Positions 42,199 through 51,007 are shown, numbered from the stretch's first letter. The stretch is DNA of 60,648 nt from UBA10133 sp964348455 (GCA_964348455.1 CAYGCQ010000005.1:1-60648), one strand, 5' to 3'. Numbers and translations are program-made. Notes: generated from the letters alone by a model not told the origin.

Positions 42199-42824
42199 AG
42201 GCTCCTTCTTCTAGAAATAAAGCTAAACACACCAACTACCAAGAGCAAGACACCAAAGCCTAGCAAGGCAATTTTAAAGATAGTAGAGAGTGCACTCCCA
42301 AGCCCTGATTCACCAGGTTCCTGAACCATAGCCTGAGTTGGTAAAACCACATTATTCTTCGTTACAGCCGTAGGTGTAGGAGTCGGAGTTACAATGGGAG
42401 CAGAAGCGATACCGGCACCAAAGTTTATAGGCTCAACAAATCCAGTCAAAAGCACGTCTTCCGAAGGTGTATTTCCATACCCGTCGGTTTCTACAGTAAT
42501 GAAAATCCTAACAAACTTGATATCGGTAATCGAGGATAACTTACCATTCATTATTTCTCCAAGTCTCTTTTGTTTTCCACCGTCATCTTCAACCCAGGCT
42601 ACATACCTATTTTTCTCCGGTGACAAAGCGATTTTAAGCTCACGACAAGTCATAAGAATTTTGTACGTTCCGTCAATGAATACCGAGGCAGTATAACAAG
42701 ATCCTGAAGTACCGGTTCCCCTAAGGTTTATTACACCCTCATTAGCTGAAGCCGATTTAGGAGAAAAGAGAACCACACCAAATAAAACCGCAGAGATTAT
42801 GCCAGAAAATATTGTCTTTTTCAT
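42195..42824 (-). CDS. Secreted protein with Pro-Thr stalk and C-terminal membrane anchor
   Basis: The start at 42824 gives M-K-K-T-I-F-S-G, a signal peptide ending about A-S-A. A beta-rich domain (about 30-140) with two Cys follows, then a T-P-T-P-T-P-T stalk, a C-terminal membrane helix and R-R-R. This is the plan of a surface-displayed protein. There is no LPEAG motif before the helix, so it is probably anchored only by the helix. The function is unknown. Confidence 0.7.
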   Translation of the reverse strand: MKKTIFSGIISAVLFGVVLFSPKSASANEGVINLRGTGTSGSCYTASVFIDGTYKILMTCRELKIALSPEKNRYVAWVEDDGGKQKRLGEIMNGKLSSITDIKFVRIFITVETDGYGNTPSEDVLLTGFVEPINFGAGIASAPIVTPTPTPTAVTKNNVVLPTQAMVQEPGESGLGSALSTIFKIALLGFGVLLLVVGVFSFISRRRSL

Positions 42825-42901
42825 ACTATATAGATGATACAACAAATTCAATCCATGAAAAAGACGGGTCTCAACTCGGAATTGTCTAGCATTTTTGAGT
42901 A

Positions 42902-44494
42902 TTAGAGTTTTTTGACCACATACTCCCCTTCCAATTCATACCCAAGCTTCTTGTAGTACTCTCTCGTGCCTATCGCAGAGATTACAGCCATCTTTCCGTA
43001 GCCACGCTCTTTAGCAATTTGTTCTGCCTTCACCAGAAGTCTTTTACCCAATCCCCTATGCTGGCTTTCCTCCCCTTTACCATCATTGCGAAATTCAGTA
43101 CTCTGAACTGAAGCAATCCCCGACTCGGAGATTGCCGCGTCGATTTTGGCTCCTCGCAATGACGAAATTTCCTTCACCTGCCCATAGGTATGAACCTCTC
43201 GAATAATAGCCGCCCCTTCAAGTTCTGGAAACAGCATCTTTTCACCCTTTTCGGGCAACCTCAACCGCAACATCGAAAACAGACTGTCTACACTCTCAAA
43301 TGATAGAAATAGTTCTTTCCCGCCCAATGTTTCTCTCTCATCAATTATCAATTTTACATCCGCATCGTAGATACCGGCTCTCACTTCACGACACCTTATG
43401 CAAAGACATTTTTTACCTTCCTTTTTTAGTTCTTGCTGCAATATTTGTCTCAAATTAGTCCTCAGAGTTCCGGAGCTCACCCACTTCTTACTAATATCTC
43501 TCACAAGCCTATCTATTCGACACCATCTAGGAGTTAAGGCCTTTACCTCTTTCAAAACTCTTTTAAGGTCTTCATCTTCATAGCTTACATACTCCCCTCT
43601 TTCCCACATCTTATGTAGTTCTGTGGTCGGGATTACCATGGCCGGGTAAACCTTCAGATAGTCCGGTTCAAATCTGGGGTCACTAAACATAATCTTTGCC
43701 ATCTCGATATCTTTTTCCGGTGTGCTTCCGGGCAAGTTTGGCATAAAGTGATAACAAATCTTTACTCCTGCGTTCCTACACATCCTAGTAGCTTCTGCTA
43801 CCTCACCTAGGCTATGTCCCCTATTAATTTTTTTCAGAACTTCTTCATCAAACGCCTGAACCCCTAATTGAACTTTTGTCACTCCCATTTTTCTCCATAG
43901 AATTATTTCTTGCTCTGTCACCCAGTCAGGCCTCGTTTCTACCGAAATTCCAACAACTCTTCTCTTCCCGGCCTCATTAAATTTTTGCGCTTCTTCCAAA
44001 GTTTGAGCGACAAACCCATTTACCCCATCAAACATGCCCTTAAAAAATTCTAGTTTGTAATCATCCGGATAAGCCGAAAAAGTTCCGCCAATAACAATCA
44101 AATCAATTTTGTCGGTAATGTGGCCCGTTTCCTCCATCTGCTTTATTCTCATCTCTACTTGCAAATAAGGATCAAAGTTGAGTTTCTTGGCTCTCTGTGC
44201 CGCCGGTTCGTCTGACAAATAGGACTTCGGCATGCCTTCTTCAAGTGGACAATAAACACAGTTACCTGGACAGTAGTGAGGCTTCATCATAACCGCAAAC
44301 GGTGCCACGCCGGACTCAGTCCTGACACTGCGTGTTCTATAAAGTTCTTTTATTTCATTATCATATATATAGGGCCAAATCTCGGAGTTTTTCGGCATTC
44401 TTCCCAGAACTTTCGCCCATGCACGTCGATACTCCTCCAAATTTTCAGGAGTAACTTTTTCCGCGTCTCTTCGTACTAATTCTTCGATTGACAT
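42902..44494 (-). CDS. elp3: Elp3-type radical SAM tRNA wobble-uridine acetyltransferase
   Basis: Elp3 makes 5-carboxymethyl-type modifications on U34 of tRNA. The 530 residues have the radical-SAM Cys motif C75-P-G-N-C79-V-Y-C82, then G-G-T-F-S-A-Y-P and S-V-E-T-R-P-D-W. A GNAT acetyltransferase domain follows, with Q-H-R-G-L-G-K-R-L-L as the acetyl-CoA loop. An 81-bp palindromic repeat (43083-43163) is translated in frame inside the GNAT domain, adding 27 residues just before that loop. TACAAT lies seven bases before the ATG, so it is probably leaderless. A Trm9-like methyltransferase at 47 kb could act in the same pathway. Confidence 0.93.
   Translation of the reverse strand: MSIEELVRRDAEKVTPENLEEYRRAWAKVLGRMPKNSEIWPYIYDNEIKELYRTRSVRTESGVAPFAVMMKPHYCPGNCVYCPLEEGMPKSYLSDEPAAQRAKKLNFDPYLQVEMRIKQMEETGHITDKIDLIVIGGTFSAYPDDYKLEFFKGMFDGVNGFVAQTLEEAQKFNEAGKRRVVGISVETRPDWVTEQEIILWRKMGVTKVQLGVQAFDEEVLKKINRGHSLGEVAEATRMCRNAGVKICYHFMPNLPGSTPEKDIEMAKIMFSDPRFEPDYLKVYPAMVIPTTELHKMWERGEYVSYEDEDLKRVLKEVKALTPRWCRIDRLVRDISKKWVSSGTLRTNLRQILQQELKKEGKKCLCIRCREVRAGIYDADVKLIIDERETLGGKELFLSFESVDSLFSMLRLRLPEKGEKMLFPELEGAAIIREVHTYGQVKEISSLRGAKIDAAISESGIASVQSTEFRNDGKGEESQHRGLGKRLLVKAEQIAKERGYGKMAVISAIGTREYYKKLGYELEGEYVVKKL
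43083..43163. repeat. 81-bp TCATTGCG...CGCAATGA palindromic repeat, in frame inside elp3
   Basis: The outer arms TCATTGCGA/TCGCAATGA and the inner AATCCC/GGGATT-like pairing are typical of a common repeat whose translation reads S-L-R-G-A-K. At exactly 27 codons it preserves the frame. Confidence 0.8.
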
Positions 44495-44577
44495 CCTCTA
44501 TATTGTACTCGAGAAGGACTCCGAACCCATAATGATGATAAAATACTCCAAATCTTACTTTAACAAAGGAGCTTCAA

Positions 44578-45126
44578 ATGCATAACATTTACGAAGAGTA
44601 CATTGAACCATTATTAGGTTTAGTCGTTTTTGTTCTCATCATTTTAGCAATTGGCTTTGTGTGCAATGGGATTATGAAATTATCTTTTGCAGATCTAGTA
44701 CCAACCTCTCAATTTTATGACAATGTCGGAATTTCCGGATCTCACAACTTCGCTGTCTTGGATAGTACGGGGTCAGAGGTAAATGGCGACATACATGGCC
44801 AAACTGCTTTCTTTCTTTTTGTCGGTGCCGGATCGATTGACGGTCAGTTCCATCAAGGTGATGTAGTCCAAATTAAGTGGGTCACACCGGATGGCTTAAC
44901 TCAGATCGCTTCAGTTCCATATTCAATGATTAAGTGGGACTACGATAGTGCCTATACTTCACCGTATTTTGAGTTCAATTTTTCTCAAGCACACCTGAAC
45001 CAAATGATCTCAAACACGACAGAGTTGATAAATTACAACACTGTCTTCCCCAACGCAGATGCCATTACTATTCATTGCACCTACGATCAGTACTACCAGG
45101 ACATAGAGTCCAAAATTGCTAAGTAA
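44578..45126 (+). CDS. Membrane-anchored extracytoplasmic protein, unknown
   Basis: The 182 residues have one membrane helix at about 13-33 and an outward beta-rich domain. AAAGGAG precedes the ATG and a strong terminator follows the stop, making a cassette. The family is not recognised. Confidence 0.65.
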   Translation: MHNIYEEYIEPLLGLVVFVLIILAIGFVCNGIMKLSFADLVPTSQFYDNVGISGSHNFAVLDSTGSEVNGDIHGQTAFFLFVGAGSIDGQFHQGDVVQIKWVTPDGLTQIASVPYSMIKWDYDSAYTSPYFEFNFSQAHLNQMISNTTELINYNTVFPNADAITIHCTYDQYYQDIESKIAK

Positions 45127-45139
45127 CAGTACTCTCTCC

Positions 45140-45166
45140 ACCGGCCGCCAACGCGGCCGGTTTTTT
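45140..45166 (+). terminator. Rho-independent terminator
   Basis: ACCGGCCGC-CAA-GCGGCCGGT plus T6. Confidence 0.93.
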
Positions 45167-45231
45167 ATGAATTATATATCTCTGTATAATGCAGAGTGGA
45201 ATTAACGCACTTTAAACCACTTTGGAGGCTT

Positions 45232-45939
45232 ATGCACTACAAGAGAGTCCTATTAAAATTAACAGGTGAACTTTTTGGCTCCAAGGGTAAAACCGGCATA
45301 GATTTCATAAGAGTCCAGCGAGTCGCCAACTACTTAAAACACCTACAAAAGAGCCACGAGGTAGAACTGGCCATAGTAATTGGAGGAGGTAACCTATTTC
45401 GAGGTCGCAATGTGAACGATACAAGCTTTGAACGCGCCCAAGCAGACAGTATCGGCATGTTGGCTACCATCATGAACGGTTTGGCTCTCCAAGGAGAACT
45501 GACATCTCTAGGTATAGAATCTCGAGTACTATCAGCTCTCCATGTAAATCAAGCCTGTGAGCCATATATCAGACGTAAGGCCATGGCCCACCTAGATAGA
45601 GGTATCATCACGATATTGGTTGGAGGTTCAGGACGGCCTTTCTTCTCCACAGACACCATCGCTGCTCTTCTGGCAGCCGAACTGAACTGCGACATTTTAC
45701 TAAAAGGCAGTACTGTCGACGGAGTTTACACCTCGGACCCTCACAAAGATCCTTTAGCTGTCAAGTATCGAGAGCTAGGCTATCAAGAAGCACTCGAAAA
45801 GGGCTTAATGGTAATGGACAGAACAGCTTTTGCTGTCTGCCAAGAGCAAAAAATCCCGATTATTGTCTTCAAAGTTGATGAGCTCGAGAACATCGACCGA
45901 ATTCTCCGAGGGGAAGCTGTTGGAACTCTGATTAAATAA
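45232..45939 (+). CDS. pyrH: UMP kinase
   Basis: Phosphorylates UMP to UDP. The start at 45232 (M-H-Y-K-R-V-L-L-K-L-T-G-E) has TTGGAGG; the longer ORF does not. I-V-I-G-G-G-N-L-F-R-G and the D-x-x-G-M-L-A-T-x-M-N region are typical, as is the late V-D-G-V-Y-T-S-D-P nucleotide motif with M-D-x-T-A. pyrH normally lies between tsf and frr; here it stands alone with its own terminator. Confidence 0.94.
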   Translation: MHYKRVLLKLTGELFGSKGKTGIDFIRVQRVANYLKHLQKSHEVELAIVIGGGNLFRGRNVNDTSFERAQADSIGMLATIMNGLALQGELTSLGIESRVLSALHVNQACEPYIRRKAMAHLDRGIITILVGGSGRPFFSTDTIAALLAAELNCDILLKGSTVDGVYTSDPHKDPLAVKYRELGYQEALEKGLMVMDRTAFAVCQEQKIPIIVFKVDELENIDRILRGEAVGTLIK

Positions 45940-45942
45940 GAA

Positions 45943-45971
45943 AAAACCCCGCCACCTGGCGGGTTTTTTAT
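45943..45971 (+). terminator. Rho-independent terminator of pyrH
   Basis: AACCCCGCC-ACCT-GGCGGGTT plus T6. Confidence 0.92.
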
Positions 45972-45993
45972 TCAGTTATAAGTCCCAACTGTA

Positions 45994-46171
45994 AAATGAC
46001 GTCCTCCCCGCACAGACTCCGCTTCGCTCCGCATTGTACGGGGTTTCCTGACTGTATTTCATTTCATGCTACCAGCATATCATCGCCTTCGGCGACGACA
46101 TGCTCTTCCCATTCATCCCCGCACAAGGTTTGAGTACAAACCCTTGTACGGGGTTTCCTGGGTACAAAAAA
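45994..46171. repeat. 178-bp dispersed structured repeat, copy 3
   Basis: Same length and orientation as the copies at 5978 and 25740. The A-tract end coincides with the U-tract of the minus-strand terminator of the gene at 46187. The other side faces the pyrH terminator, so this copy is not upstream of any gene. Confidence 0.92.
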
Positions 46172-46188
46172 GACCCCTATCGGGGTCT
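46166..46188 (-). terminator. Rho-independent terminator abutting repeat copy 3
   Basis: AGACCCC-GATA-GGGGTCT plus T6 on the minus strand. The stop codon of the upstream gene lies inside the stem. Confidence 0.9.
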
Positions 46189-46540
46189 ATGTGCTCAGAG
46201 CGAATTCCAAGGCAGATAAGAAATCTTTTAAACTAATCTCAAAAGAGAAATCTGGATTATCGCCTTCTAACGGCTCAATTACAACCAGATTTTCACTATT
46301 CTCCCCCAACTTATGACCCCAAAATCTTAGTTTACCTTCGACCACATTCCCACTTTTTCTTTCACAAATACCAATAAGCTTGACCCTCATCGATGTTGCA
46401 TCGATATTAAACCATGATTTTTCAGTAAGGTAAGGAAACTTAATCTCTAGTCCCCCTTTAGATACCGTGACGTATCCTCCCACCCAATCCACCATCCAAA
46501 CCCGATTAGGATCACCTTTACCTCTTTTTTTGGATTTCAT
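46187..46540 (-). CDS. Unknown protein, paralogue of its neighbour
   Basis: The start at 46540 (M-K-S-K-K-R-G-K-G) has AAGGCG upstream and lies 8 nt after the preceding gene's stop. The roughly 117 residues end with E-F-S-F-E-I-S-type strands and a final helix. The C-terminal half aligns by eye with that of the upstream gene (G-K-L-R-F... versus G-Q-L-E-F..., V-V-I-E-P versus V-I-T-P, F-S-F-E-I versus F-Q-F-E-I). The function is unknown. Confidence 0.6.
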   Translation of the reverse strand: MKSKKRGKGDPNRVWMVDWVGGYVTVSKGGLEIKFPYLTEKSWFNIDATSMRVKLIGICERKSGNVVEGKLRFWGHKLGENSENLVVIEPLEGDNPDFSFEISLKDFLSALEFALST

Positions 46541-46548
46541 CTTTCGCC

Positions 46549-46893
46549 TTATCCAAAAAAATAGTAGAGTTCTTCCATGAGAAGTCGCCAATGGACTTCT
46601 ATTTCAAACTGGAACTCCTCTGTAACGGAAGCCGGTGTAATGACAATCAGCTTACGCCCATCTTCGAATGTCTTGCTTTGAAATTCCAGCTGTCCGATTT
46701 TCGTAATTGGAAAGTCACAACCCTTTCTTATCAGGTAGTGCAACTCCATGATACTTACCAGATAAACCATCTTTCGGCTACGAGCCAAACAAATATTAAT
46801 ACCAACCATCGATACCTCGAGATGTCCTGTATTCGCTCTGACCATTGGGACTTTCCTGGTTTCATTTACAACTTTTATTTTTTTTGAAGCCAT
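46549..46893 (-). CDS. Unknown protein, paralogue of its neighbour
   Basis: The start at 46893 (M-A-S-K-K-I-K-V) has GGAGG. The roughly 114 residues share the C-terminal layout of the next gene downstream, suggesting a tandem duplication in one transcription unit. There is no membrane segment. The family is not recognised. Confidence 0.6.
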   Translation of the reverse strand: MASKKIKVVNETRKVPMVRANTGHLEVSMVGINICLARSRKMVYLVSIMELHYLIRKGCDFPITKIGQLEFQSKTFEDGRKLIVITPASVTEEFQFEIEVHWRLLMEELYYFFG

Positions 46894-46986
46894 GCGAACC
46901 TCCATATTTTGAATAAAAGTGCTTTTCACCTATTTTACAGAATTGTCCTATAAAACTCAAGTATTCAAGAAGTGTAAAATAGCCTC

Positions 46987-47640
46987 ATGCCCACACGAAC
47001 AGCACCAACCTCTCCTGTTAAAGATACTTACAACGATATCGGGGTCAACTTCGCAGCCTCCAGAGGCTATATCTGGCCGGACATGAAGCCATTCCTTGCT
47101 GAAGTCTCTGAAAACTCAACCGTTCTTGATGTGGGTTGCGGAAATGGTCGCCTCCTCCTTGGTTTGCCTAACAATGTGAAATATACCGGCATCGACTTCT
47201 CTACCATTCTGCTCGAAAAAGCAGTAGAAAAACACCCCAATGCGCATTTTTTAGAAGCCGACATTACCAAGCCGGATATTTGGAAACAGCTACCAAAATT
47301 TGATTACATATTCTGTATCGCCGTCATCCACCACTTAGACAACCGACGAGATCAACTATTTGTACTCAAACAAATTAAGTCTCATTTAAACCCTAGCGGC
47401 AAATGCCTCATTACAGCCTGGAATCTCTGGCAACCAAAACTTCGTAAACACCACATCAGTCTTCCAAGCTTGAAATTAAAATCAAAAACAAGAAACTTGA
47501 AGCATTTATACATCCCCTTTCAAGGAAAACCACGGCTTCATTTCGCCCACACCAAACCGTACCTGGAAAACCTACTAAGTGAGGCAGGGCTTAATCTGAT
47601 CGTTGACAAGTCTTCCAGAAACTACCTCATACACTCATAA
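46987..47640 (+). CDS. Class I SAM methyltransferase, Trm9/ALKBH8-like
   Basis: The 217 residues contain V-L-D-V-G-C-G-N-G-R (SAM loop, about 47-56), G-I-D-F-S and E-A-D-I-T. The N-terminal Y-N-D-I-G-V-N-F-A-A-S-R-G-Y-I-W-P-D-M lead resembles Trm9 family proteins, which methylate 5-carboxymethyluridine at tRNA position 34. The C-F-C-I-A-V-I-H-H-L segment is the usual motif IV region. With Elp3 in the same window, an mcm5U-like pathway is plausible, but the substrate is inferred. TAAAAT lies six bases before the ATG, so it is probably leaderless. Confidence 0.7.
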   Translation: MPTRTAPTSPVKDTYNDIGVNFAASRGYIWPDMKPFLAEVSENSTVLDVGCGNGRLLLGLPNNVKYTGIDFSTILLEKAVEKHPNAHFLEADITKPDIWKQLPKFDYIFCIAVIHHLDNRRDQLFVLKQIKSHLNPSGKCLITAWNLWQPKLRKHHISLPSLKLKSKTRNLKHLYIPFQGKPRLHFAHTKPYLENLLSEAGLNLIVDKSSRNYLIHS

Positions 47641-47693
47641 AACTCATAATGGTATAATTTTGGTATAATAACCCATCCTTGATAGGAGGAAAA

Positions 47694-47984
47694 ATGGCTT
47701 GGTTACAACCATGGGATAGGCCTTTAAAAATTGAAGACCACCGCCCAATACGCTGGCAAGTGATAACGGGTGAGTGGGGACCCATGTACGCAGGAGGACA
47801 ACTTTCGGCTACCGGCTTCGGGAATGTCGGTAGAAACATCGGCTACGATGTGTACCTCTCTCAAGTTGACCTAAAATACATGGATTTTGAGGCAAGGCTT
47901 TATGCCCGAACACTGCTTAAAATGATTGCCAGATATCCCAATAGAATCCGAGTTAACTACTGCAATGAAGATCTTTGGCGATAA
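47694..47984 (+). CDS. Small unknown protein
   Basis: The start at 47694 (M-A-W-L-Q-P-W-D-R-P) has GGAGG. The 96 residues have no membrane segment. It is first of three co-directional unknown genes ending at a common terminator near 49200. The family is not recognised. Confidence 0.6.
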   Translation: MAWLQPWDRPLKIEDHRPIRWQVITGEWGPMYAGGQLSATGFGNVGRNIGYDVYLSQVDLKYMDFEARLYARTLLKMIARYPNRIRVNYCNEDLWR

Positions 47985-48016
47985 TAAATGACACACCCCA
48001 GACCGAGGAGAATAAA

Positions 48017-48514
48017 ATGACCGAAAAACATTGGACTGATATTTGCGAACGATTTGATGGCCAAGAGGTTAGTTTTTTAGTCGCCATCGACTGGTTACTG
48101 ACAGACAGAGACCTACCAACTGAACTTTATGAAAACTACATTGAAGCATTGGTAAAACAAAATACTATTGAATCAGGACTGACTGAGGAAGAAATTAATC
48201 GTATTCTTATCAAGATTATAGAATGCGCAACTGATTCTGAGGACCTGTCAAAAATGAAATTTCTGATCGCTAACAATGTAGAAGAATTAGAAAAAGCAAT
48301 TCGATCAGGGCAGATGGTACTTGTCAGAATGAAGGATGATCATATTGTGGGTGTTAAATCATCTTCAAATCGCTTGGATCTCATTGGATTTTCGGATCTA
48401 GTTCCTGAAGGAGCAGTAATCTGCACTCAAATCTTTGATCTTTTACTTCCTCCAAAAAGTGAAGATCCGGGCACCTCTTACAACATGATCCTAATCGAAA
48501 CTGATCCAACATAA
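48017..48514 (+). CDS. Unknown acidic protein
   Basis: The start at 48017 (M-T-E-K-H-W-T-D-I) has GAGGAG. The roughly 165 residues are strongly acidic, helical in the first 110 residues and beta-rich at the end, and have no membrane segment. It is the middle gene of a three-gene unit. The family is not recognised. Confidence 0.6.
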   Translation: MTEKHWTDICERFDGQEVSFLVAIDWLLTDRDLPTELYENYIEALVKQNTIESGLTEEEINRILIKIIECATDSEDLSKMKFLIANNVEELEKAIRSGQMVLVRMKDDHIVGVKSSSNRLDLIGFSDLVPEGAVICTQIFDLLLPPKSEDPGTSYNMILIETDPT

Positions 48515-48534
48515 GATCATCTGGGAGGTTAAGA

Positions 48535-49170
48535 ATGGGTTTCCCTGTTAGTTTTGAATATTCGTGTTATCCGCTCAAATTTCCGAGGGCATGTGTTGCA
48601 TGCGGGAGATCTGCCGAGCAAGCTCTCTTCGTCAACAAATCCTTATCAAATAACACCCAAATTTGCCCATCTTGCGAAACTGTTCAGCCAAAGGGAGGAG
48701 CCGCAATCCTATTTCCCGGCACCAGTCTGTTTGTCGGGAACGTTTCTGTCGCGCTAGTCGGAAGATGGGCTGTCGCTGCTCCCCTGAATAACCCGGATGG
48801 ATATTTCCAATTCAGTATCGGACTCGTTGATGGTCCCATAGAGGTAGTCGACTTGAGAGATGAAACCATCATAATTTACCGAAAAGTCTTCGTTGGTGAA
48901 AAGCCAACCCACTTCTTTACTGGAATTTTCAGCATGCCCGCCTTTCTGGATCTCAGAAAAGACAACAGTCGGTATTTTCTAATCCTCCACCCTACCAATA
49001 CCAATCAAGTCATTGACCACTCACTTTGGCTGGGAGTACGGTGGCCGGACAGTCCCTTTGACTGGCCATCTTCCGATTTCGTCCACAAACATATTCATCG
49101 TGGTATTAAGATTAGAGACGATGGTGGACGTCTGCAACCGGTATCGCTGGGATTCGCACTATTTAAATAA
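48535..49170 (+). CDS. Unknown protein with N-terminal zinc-finger-like Cys pairs
   Basis: The 211 residues have C-V-A-C (about 20-23) and C-P-S-C (about 44-47), a plausible zinc site, then a hydrophobic patch and a beta-rich domain. GGGAGG precedes the ATG and a terminator follows. It is the last gene of the 47.7-49.2 kb unit. The function is unknown. Confidence 0.6.
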   Translation: MGFPVSFEYSCYPLKFPRACVACGRSAEQALFVNKSLSNNTQICPSCETVQPKGGAAILFPGTSLFVGNVSVALVGRWAVAAPLNNPDGYFQFSIGLVDGPIEVVDLRDETIIIYRKVFVGEKPTHFFTGIFSMPAFLDLRKDNSRYFLILHPTNTNQVIDHSLWLGVRWPDSPFDWPSSDFVHKHIHRGIKIRDDGGRLQPVSLGFALFK

Positions 49171-49175
49171 CGAAA

Positions 49176-49205
49176 AAAGACCTCGCATGAGGTCTTTATT
49201 TTTTA
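49176..49205 (+). terminator. Rho-independent terminator
   Basis: AAAGACCTC-GCAT-GAGGTCTTT followed by ATTTTTT. Confidence 0.88.
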
Positions 49206-49254
49206 CCATAAACAAGTTGACACCACTATACTTATTTGCAATACTAAATTCACC

Positions 49255-50403
49255 ATGCCAAACGACGACCTCGGTCAATTTCCCACTCCTACCGCAAACT
49301 CCTCCTCATCGAATCAACCTGGCGATTCACAAAATGATTCTAAGTTGGAAGAGATAAGCCTTCCCCCTGCACCTACTGTAGATGAAGCTCCTTCTTTCGA
49401 AGAAACACCTGATGAAATCCCTTCGTTATTATCACCTGAATCTCAACCCAACATAACACCCAGTTTAGCTCCTGACTCAGGCCCAACCTTCACTACAGAC
49501 AATACTCCACCCCCAGACAACTTCGATACTCAAGCCACAGTAACACCACCCTCAATCTACCAGACTCAAGCCCCAACAGAAACACTAGCAGCCGAAGTAC
49601 CTGCATATATAGCTCCTAAAGGCGGATCAGCTTTCGGATCACTCATCACTATTGTTCTATTGCTAATTGCCGGAATTGCCATAGCCGGAGTTGTTTTTCT
49701 CATGTCTCAATCCAGTCAACTCAAGCAACAGTTGGCCGAAATAACCCAGACACTAAACAACCAAAACACTACCGTTACTCCAACCCCCACATCGTCAATC
49801 ATAGAATTCACAACTCCAACCCCTACGCCGGAAGCGACAGACAGTGCTCTCCCTACCTTGGTGATAAGCCCATCAGTTTCCATTACACCGGGGCTTTCAG
49901 TCACTCCTTCGACCAACTCGATCCTACCTCTTGCAGATGCTTCAAAAGCTCTCAAGGTAGCCATCAATCATCTTCCAAACGCTCAATTAATTCTAATAAA
50001 AACTGAAAATGCTTCAAACCCAACAAGTGGGTCGACGAAATATTTCTTCCGTCAAGACCTGACAACCAAAAAATATTTTTACGTCCTAATTTCTGGTCAG
50101 AATGATCCGGAAGTTGTTGATAACGCAATTTATGTTTCTCCAGACAACAACATTCCTTCGCTAAATGACATGGTCTTAGGAAGTACACTTGGCATGGATC
50201 TTGACCAAGCAATTGCGACAGGAAACAATCTCTGCACCAGCGGTCTCTGTGAGAAAGCCACAATCAAAGCTCAATACATAAAATCAGGACAAGTAAGTAT
50301 TTGGCAACTCGCCTACGATCCTGAAGGTGAATCTGCTGAGACACTCATAATACAGATAAATGCGGTGACTAAAGAAGTCATTTACAAATCCGCAGGATTC
50401 TAA
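49255..50403 (+). CDS. Membrane protein with acidic Pro-rich inner tail and Thr-Pro stalk
   Basis: The 382 residues start with about 120 acidic Pro/Ser/Thr-rich residues, then one membrane helix (about 127-150). A short coiled coil, a T-P-T-P-T stalk and a C-terminal domain of about 150 residues with one Cys pair (C-T-S-G-L-C) follow. The last strands (W-Q-L-A-Y-D ... I-Q-I-N-A-V-T-K-E-V) recall PepSY-type domains. The absence of a signal peptide puts the long tail inside the cell. The role is unknown. Confidence 0.65.
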   Translation: MPNDDLGQFPTPTANSSSSNQPGDSQNDSKLEEISLPPAPTVDEAPSFEETPDEIPSLLSPESQPNITPSLAPDSGPTFTTDNTPPPDNFDTQATVTPPSIYQTQAPTETLAAEVPAYIAPKGGSAFGSLITIVLLLIAGIAIAGVVFLMSQSSQLKQQLAEITQTLNNQNTTVTPTPTSSIIEFTTPTPTPEATDSALPTLVISPSVSITPGLSVTPSTNSILPLADASKALKVAINHLPNAQLILIKTENASNPTSGSTKYFFRQDLTTKKYFYVLISGQNDPEVVDNAIYVSPDNNIPSLNDMVLGSTLGMDLDQAIATGNNLCTSGLCEKATIKAQYIKSGQVSIWQLAYDPEGESAETLIIQINAVTKEVIYKSAGF

Positions 50404-50464
50404 GACATTAGACACAGTGAGGCACAGTAATTCGTCGATCTAAGTCGAATATAAAGTGTGACTC

Positions 50465-50749
50465 TCAGTTTACTTCGTCAACATACAGTGTTGTTCCGCT
50501 GAACTCTCCAACTACTGTAACCTCAGTACCGACATACTTACTCAGGTCTACCTTGCGGCTCGTAATCTCGATAAGTCTTCCGTTTGATGTAATTGAGTAC
50601 TTGTCACCGGCACCAGTAACACTACCAGTAAATGACTGTGTGGGACTTTCTGTCGTCATATCTGCAGGTTGGGCCACTAGATTGCATCCTCCCAAAAAAA
50701 TACTGCTAACTAATATTCCTCCTATCGCAAGACCTTGTATTCTTTTCAT
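50465..50749 (-). CDS. Small lipoprotein with OB-like domain
   Basis: The start at 50749 (M-K-R-I-Q-G-L-A-I-G-G) is followed by a hydrophobic stretch and L-G-G-C, a good lipobox. The mature part of about 75 residues ends with V-G-T-E-V-T-V-V-G-E-F, typical of small OB-type beta barrels. TATGAT lies six bases before the ATG, suggesting a leaderless message. The function is unknown. Confidence 0.7.
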   Translation of the reverse strand: MKRIQGLAIGGILVSSIFLGGCNLVAQPADMTTESPTQSFTGSVTGAGDKYSITSNGRLIEITSRKVDLSKYVGTEVTVVGEFSGTTLYVDEVN

Positions 50750-50810
50750 ATATTTATCATAGCAAAGACCACTCTTTATTGGTAAAATATACAAGTTCGT
50801 GGAGGTTCAT

Positions 50811-50883
50811 GCCGTCATAGCTCAGCTGGCAGAGCGCGTTCTTGGTAAGAACGAGGTGTTGGGTTCGACTCCCAATGACGGCT
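50811..50883 (+). tRNA. tRNA-Thr (anticodon GGT)
   Basis: Acceptor GCCGTCA/TGACGGC, anticodon stem CGTTC/GAACG with loop TTGGTAA, T arm TTGGG-TTCGACT-CCCAA. It is 73 nt; CCA is not encoded. Confidence 0.93.
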
Positions 50884-50885
50884 CA
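50866..50885 (+). repeat. Direct repeat at tRNA-Thr 3' end, left copy
   Basis: Twenty bases from CGAC of the T arm through the acceptor and CA. One mismatch separates it from 51008-51027. It has the layout of a tRNA-type attachment site. Confidence 0.6.
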
Positions 50886-51007
50886 TTAGGCAGTCCAGTT
50901 CCCTTGTGGAACGGGACCGACTAATCAGTAACATTGAGGTCGAATGCCACAGGCGCGACTGGCGCCGAGGCGCGGTCAGAGGCAACTCAGCAGAGTTGAC
51001 CGAAGAC

